Shown here: positions 59,847 to 64,000 of the stretch, piece after piece
Layout of the letters: the number at the start of each line of letters is the position of its first letter
Position numbering within the stretch: the first letter of the stretch is position 1
Assembly: GCA_958299035.1 (NCBI GenBank)
Contig: CATQJL010000316.1
Location: 90,604,443-90,668,442 of the forward strand
Source: Cylicocyclus nassatus
Taxonomy: Eukaryota > Nematoda > Chromadorea > Rhabditida > Strongylidae
Reading direction: 5' to 3'
Length of the DNA: 64,000 bases
Made by a program: the position numbers and the translations under genes
The notes under the pieces: generated by a model
Database searches by the model: none
Told to the model about the DNA's origin: nothing
The model's input: the letters and a program-made list of their open reading frames with translations, nothing else

Positions 59847-59847
59847 T

Positions 59848-60550
59848 CACCAGTGCGTCACCTCTGCTTCGCAGAGGCTCGCACTGGCCCTACTTTCTAT
59901 ATGCCTTGCTCATTCCCGCATAATAGTGACATTGAAACTTACCGCGCTATGCAGGCTATCACGAATGAATTGTAAACAATTACTCATTCCGAGAGCTTTT
60001 TTGTGTGAGATCGGTATTTTCGCGTGGATGAAACTTTTCCGAGAAGGATAAATGCAAATTTGAACCGATTTTTGGACTTTTTATGGTTTAATAGTCGCTA
60101 TAATGACGATGATCACCGTGGGCTACATCTCTGTGCAAAAATCTTCCCAAATGATTAGGTAAAATCTTGGCAAATTGAACATTTACGCAACTGATTTTCC
60201 TTGGCGCCATTTTTGTAAAGTAATCAACTTTAGTTTAATTTTTTGGGCTAAAGTCCATGGCTTGCACATTAGCTTGTTAATCATATCCATGACTTTGCAA
60301 AAAGTGGTGGTTCAGGCCCAATTTTGCTGTTCAGAAGCCAAGTGGATCCGTTTGCAGCGCAGTTTTTGAGGGATCCAGACAACGGATCCGCTCGTGCTTT
60401 TGCATAGCGGACTTTCATGCTGCTAGCATGCACCGTGCAAAATTTGGGCTCAAGAGGTTGGCTGGAATTCGCTCTACGAATTTCGTAACGGACAGACACA
60501 CACACACACACACAAAAACACGTAAACAACCCTTAGCCCGTTATTATAAG
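59848..60550 (+). repeat. LINE 3'-end unit, copy 2
   Basis: Starts with the hairpin CCAGTGCGTCACCTCTGCTT (stem CCTCTGC/GCAGAGG) and ends TTAGCCCGTTATTATAAG. It lies immediately after the end of the LINE, giving a near-tandem pair of about 700-bp units. Confidence 0.8.
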
Positions 60551-61206
60551 TTATGATGATAGCAGTTGTTTAGGTTGGGTCTTCTGATCGTTCTATTCTC
60601 CTTCTACCATTGGTTCTTGCACCTGTGTTGTTAACGTTGGCGACAACGGTTCCTCGAATCAGTGTTCTTTGGCCTGCGCGGATTCAAATTCTCAATCGCC
60701 GCATTTTTTTCATACCGAGACTGAATGCCTTTTCATGTTTTCGTGTTTTTCTTAAATCCCTTTGATGTATTACTAACTTCATTGACGTCTTATGTTTGTT
60801 GGTTTTTGTTGGTTTACTAACAAAGTGGCACGCCTATGAGCGTATTATATAAATAAATAAATAAATAAATAAATAAAAACAAGAAACTACGCTTCACTCT
60901 TGCGCAGAGAGTCGCACACGAAAATGCTGGTCTACCTTGGTATGGAGTGACTTTTAACGCTCGCGACGTTGTCAGTGCTCCTGGCCGTGTCATTAGGATC
61001 ACAATGATATATAATGTTGCAGGATTTTGTTTAGACCCCGCGGAGATCTACGACCAGAGGCAAATGCCCCGTCGACTCTAATCTTTCTCCTCTGCTCGTC
61101 TGCATCTCCACGGGTTGTGCGCTACCTCACTACCCCGAAAGCAGGGCATCGGGCACTTGGCCTTTTCTTCGCTGTTGTAAACTTGATTCCAGCGAGCTAT
61201 ATATCA
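60551..61206 (+). repeat. Spacer with (TAAA)n-tailed LINE-like remnant
   Basis: About 60,840-60,880 is a run of TAAA repeats at the end of a segment reading GGCACGCCTATGAGCG. This resembles the 3' tail of another non-LTR element. The remaining 320 bases before the next unit are unassigned. Confidence 0.45.
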
Positions 61207-61912
61207 CCAGTGCGTCACCTCTGCTTCGCAGAGGCTCGCACTGGCCTTACTTTCTGTATGCCTAACTCATTCCCACATTATAATGACATTGAAACTCACC
61301 GAGCCATGCAGGCTATCACGAATAATTTGTAAACAACTACTCATTCCTGGAGCTTTTTTGTGTGAGATCGGTATTTTCGCGTGGATGAAAATTTCCGAGA
61401 AGAATAAATGCAAATTTGAATCGGTTTTTGGACTTTTTATGGTTTGACACTCACCATAACGACGATGATCACCGTGGGCTACATCTCTGTGCAAAAATCT
61501 TCTCAAATGATCATAAAATTCTTAGCAAATTGAACATTTACGCAACTAATTTTTTTCGGCGCCATTTTCGTAAAGTGATGAACTTTAGTTCAATTTTTTG
61601 GGCTCAAGTCCATGGCTTGCATAATAGCTTGTCAATCATATCCATGACTTCGCAAAAAGTGGTGGTACAGGCCCAATTATGCTGGCCAGAAGGCAAGTGG
61701 ATCCGTTTGAAGTGCAATTTTTGAGGGATCCACTCGACGGATCCGCTCGTGCTTTTGCACAGCGGACTTTCATGCTGCTAGAATGCGCCATGCAAAATTT
61801 GGGCTCCGGACGTTGGCTGGAACACGCTCTACGAATTTCGTAACGGACAGACAGACACACACACATACACACACACAAAAAAACGTAAACACCCTTAGCC
61901 CGTTATTATAAG
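61207..61912 (+). repeat. LINE 3'-end unit, copy 3
   Basis: Same start hairpin (CCAGTGCGTCACCTCTGCTT) and same tail (CGTAAACACCCTTAGCCCGT). By eye about 90% like copy 2. Contains the shared GGATCCACTCGACGGATCC inner inverted repeat before the tail. Confidence 0.8.
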
Positions 61913-62226
61913 TTATGATATTAAAGCTCTTGACCTCCACTTTCACGCTGACGACGTCGCGAGACCCCATTTTGTGATTTGAGCTAAAACCCTTGAAAAA
62001 ACCGTGTTTTCGAAAATCTCTTTACTACAGTTTAGTACTTTTCAAGCGTTTTTTTTTGTGCATTCGATAGATCTTGCTTTTGTTTATAATGTAGACAACG
62101 TGTTATAATGTAGACAACATGTTACAATGTAGACAACGTTGCGGGGCTAACTTCTTCGATTGTGGTGAGATATCTAGCACAAAGCTGCAAAAAAAAGCGT
62201 CTTTGCTTATAAGGTTTTATTGAAAA

Positions 62227-62636
62227 CAGTGCGTCACCTCTGCTTCGCGAAGGCTCGCACTGATTCTACTATCCACATGCCTTCCTCGAAGTCGTAAATC
62301 AGTGTCTTGAAACATACCGCGCGTTGCCGACCGTCGGAATGAATTGTAAATAACTACTCATTTCGGAAGCTTTTTTTATGTAAGACTAGCTGGCTTACCC
62401 GGCTTCGCCCGGCCCTGTCATTATTTTATTCGTAGTCAGCATGCTCGATTACCCCCCTGTGCCAACTCCCAGCCCCGTAGCTCAAATTTTGCAAAAAATC
62501 GATAAAATCGATATCAATCGATGACGAAAAGTAGCCTATGACACCCGCCGGGGCCCGAAGTGTATGTATGCGAAGTTTGGTCCGGATCGGTTCAGAAATG
62601 GAATTTTCTATGAACATACGTACACACATACATACA

Positions 62637-62667
<31 letters not shown>

Positions 62668-63208
62668 CATACATACAGACAGACATACAGACATTCAGCT
62701 TTATATATAAGATTGGTGACTTGCGAGGAAGAAAGTATTCTCCAAAAGATTAATTGCGAGTCTGAATCACTTACTGGAGTTATAATGGCTTGTAGTCGGC
62801 ATAAGGATGATGACAACCGTGAGTTACATCCTTAAGCAAAAATCTTCTTGAATTCTTAGGTAGAACCTTGATAAGTCGACTATAACGCAATCATTGCTTT
62901 TTTGGCGCCGATCTTGCGTGAAAGTAGATATTTTGCTCACTTTTCGGGCTAGAGACCATGGTTTGCGGAGTTACTTGTTAGATAAATCTACGGTTTTGGA
63001 AAAAGTCCAATTACAGGCTCACTTTGGCGTGCCAGAAGTCGCGTGGATCCGTTTCGCGCACAGTTTCACATGTTCTACTTATCGAATCGGCTTGTGCTTT
63101 TGCGCACTTTACTTACATGCTGATGGGGTGCTACTACTAAAATTCGTGACAGACAGACATTCAGACAGACAGACACACAAAAACACGTAAACAGCGCGTT
63201 ATCATAAG
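62227..63208 (+). repeat. LINE 3'-end unit, copy 4, split by a nested repeat
   Basis: Begins CAGTGCGTCACCTCTGCTTC and resumes at about 62,714 after a nested element. Ends ACACGTAAACAGCGCGTTAT. More diverged than copies 2 and 3, so older. Confidence 0.75.
62385..62713 (+). mobile_element. SINE-like hairpin-headed repeat, copy 3, nested in a LINE unit
   Basis: Starts ACTAGCTGGCTTACCCGGCT and ends with (CATA)n, CAGACATTCAGCTTTATATA. TAAGA occurs on each side (before ACTAG and at the tail), consistent with a short target duplication. Comparing the host unit with copies 2 and 3 gives the empty-site sequence and so the element borders. Confidence 0.8.
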
Positions 63209-64000
63209 AGGATGGTAAGAAACATTTCTTACATGCTTGGGGCCATTTTGCTCAGGATTATGAGCAACAAAGCTGACAACGTCGCTAGAAGCAGAAGCTA
63301 CGAGAAGGGGCTAAAAATTTAAAGAATGCATCGAAAACTAGGTTTTCTTTGACGTAGATTTTGACTTAGGAAAAACCAAAATTTTACGTTTTCATGATGG
63401 TCTTTTATCGTTACTTACTTCTTGATAGTTATCACTTCCGAAATATGTTCATTTTTAAAACAACCACAAAAAAGAAACTAGCTTTTCCCCGTTTCCTTCC
63501 TTTCTTTTTTTGAACAACCTTCACTTTGAGGCCCTATCTGTAGACTATCGAAGGTATGCTTGTAATCTATCTAATCTGAGGATTTTTTGCTTGAGGAAAA
63601 CAGTGAAGAGCAGCTCATGTTTGTTCAAAAGATGTGTGCAAAGCGGCTTCGAGTTTCTTACATGGGCAAAATACTTGGTTGAGGTGGTATTTTTATATGA
63701 AGTGTATACAGTCTTGATGAGCAAACGCTGATTCCAAATCTGCTTTCATTATCTGCAAAGCGCTTTGGGATAGGAGCTATGGGACTTTTTGAGGCGAAAA
63801 TTTAACGGTGTTATTACAGGTAATGAGGCTCTTCAGCGCTCAACAGAAGTAATGAATAGCATAGTTAGACTGAAGGTCCTGACTGCATGAGGTCTTATTG
63901 CTAACTCAAAGTTGTTCAGAAAAAAGCTTTTGGAATACGATTTTTTGAGGTTAGGCATGTTAGGCATTGACGAGTCTGATTACTTTTAGATGTAGAACCT
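63209..64000. other. Right edge of window, no supported gene
   Basis: A+T-rich DNA. Words such as AACGCTGATTCCAAATCTGC at 63,725 match the arms of the foldback family at 38,897 and 40,582, so a further copy probably runs near 63,600-63,850. Confidence 0.4.

Noticed and set aside
62640..62690. CRISPR-like short repeats (CATACATA, CAGACAGA)
   Set aside because: Simple microsatellites in the tails of SINE-like and LINE elements, in a eukaryotic genome, with no unique spacers.

Overview
The window looks like nematode chromosomal DNA, most likely from the rhabditid lineage. The evidence is a five-finger C2H2 protein matching LIN-29 of Caenorhabditis, compact housekeeping genes with introns of about 40-110 bases and (T)TTNAG-type 3' splice sites, and several gene families that could be spliced by hand with every reading-frame phase agreeing. 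I cannot name the species. No tRNA, rRNA, CRISPR or bacterial operon signal was found.

Layout. Positions 1-25,300 are dominated by lin-29 on the + strand. Seven 3' coding exons are visible (2,810-25,299). The N-terminal exons are not recognisable and may lie before the window or in its first 2.8 kb. Its introns reach 7.3 kb and are packed with short inverted-repeat elements. The last intron holds an antisense block: a queuosine-tRNA galactosyltransferase (B3GNTL1/QTGAL) homologue that has lost its first part and carries one frameshift, followed in the same orientation by a single exon of the Paf1-complex subunit CTR9, then a poly(A) signal. The two join in frame across one predicted intron. 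A 1.57-kb terminal-inverted-repeat element sits exactly where the QTGAL reading frame breaks off.

Positions 25,300-41,700 are the lin-29 3' region and intergenic DNA with foldback elements and no convincing gene. At 41,719-42,792 there is an uninterrupted mariner-derived transposase ORF whose catalytic triad reads G-D-E instead of D-D-D, so it is probably either a dead copy or a domesticated protein. A 1.5-kb CTCAGACA-ended element follows (43,618-45,121). Two - strand housekeeping genes come next: cyn-16/CWC27 (spliceosomal cyclophilin, 12 exons, 45,530-48,396) and tpi-1 (triosephosphate isomerase, 7 exons, 49,981-52,253).

Positions 52,500-63,200 are a repeat-rich region. It has a TTAA-ended palindromic element, a 1.84-kb hAT-type foldback element with a perfect 8-bp target duplication, a possible chemoreceptor fragment, a perfect 43-bp-arm palindrome, a 5'-truncated non-LTR retrotransposon, and three more copies of that retrotransposon's 3' end, each beginning at the same hairpin. 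A hairpin-headed SINE-like element is nested in the last of these.

The genes do not form one pathway. The strongest themes are an ordinary nematode gene neighbourhood, at least eight families of inverted-repeat mobile DNA, and apparent gene-fragment shuffling inside a lin-29 intron.
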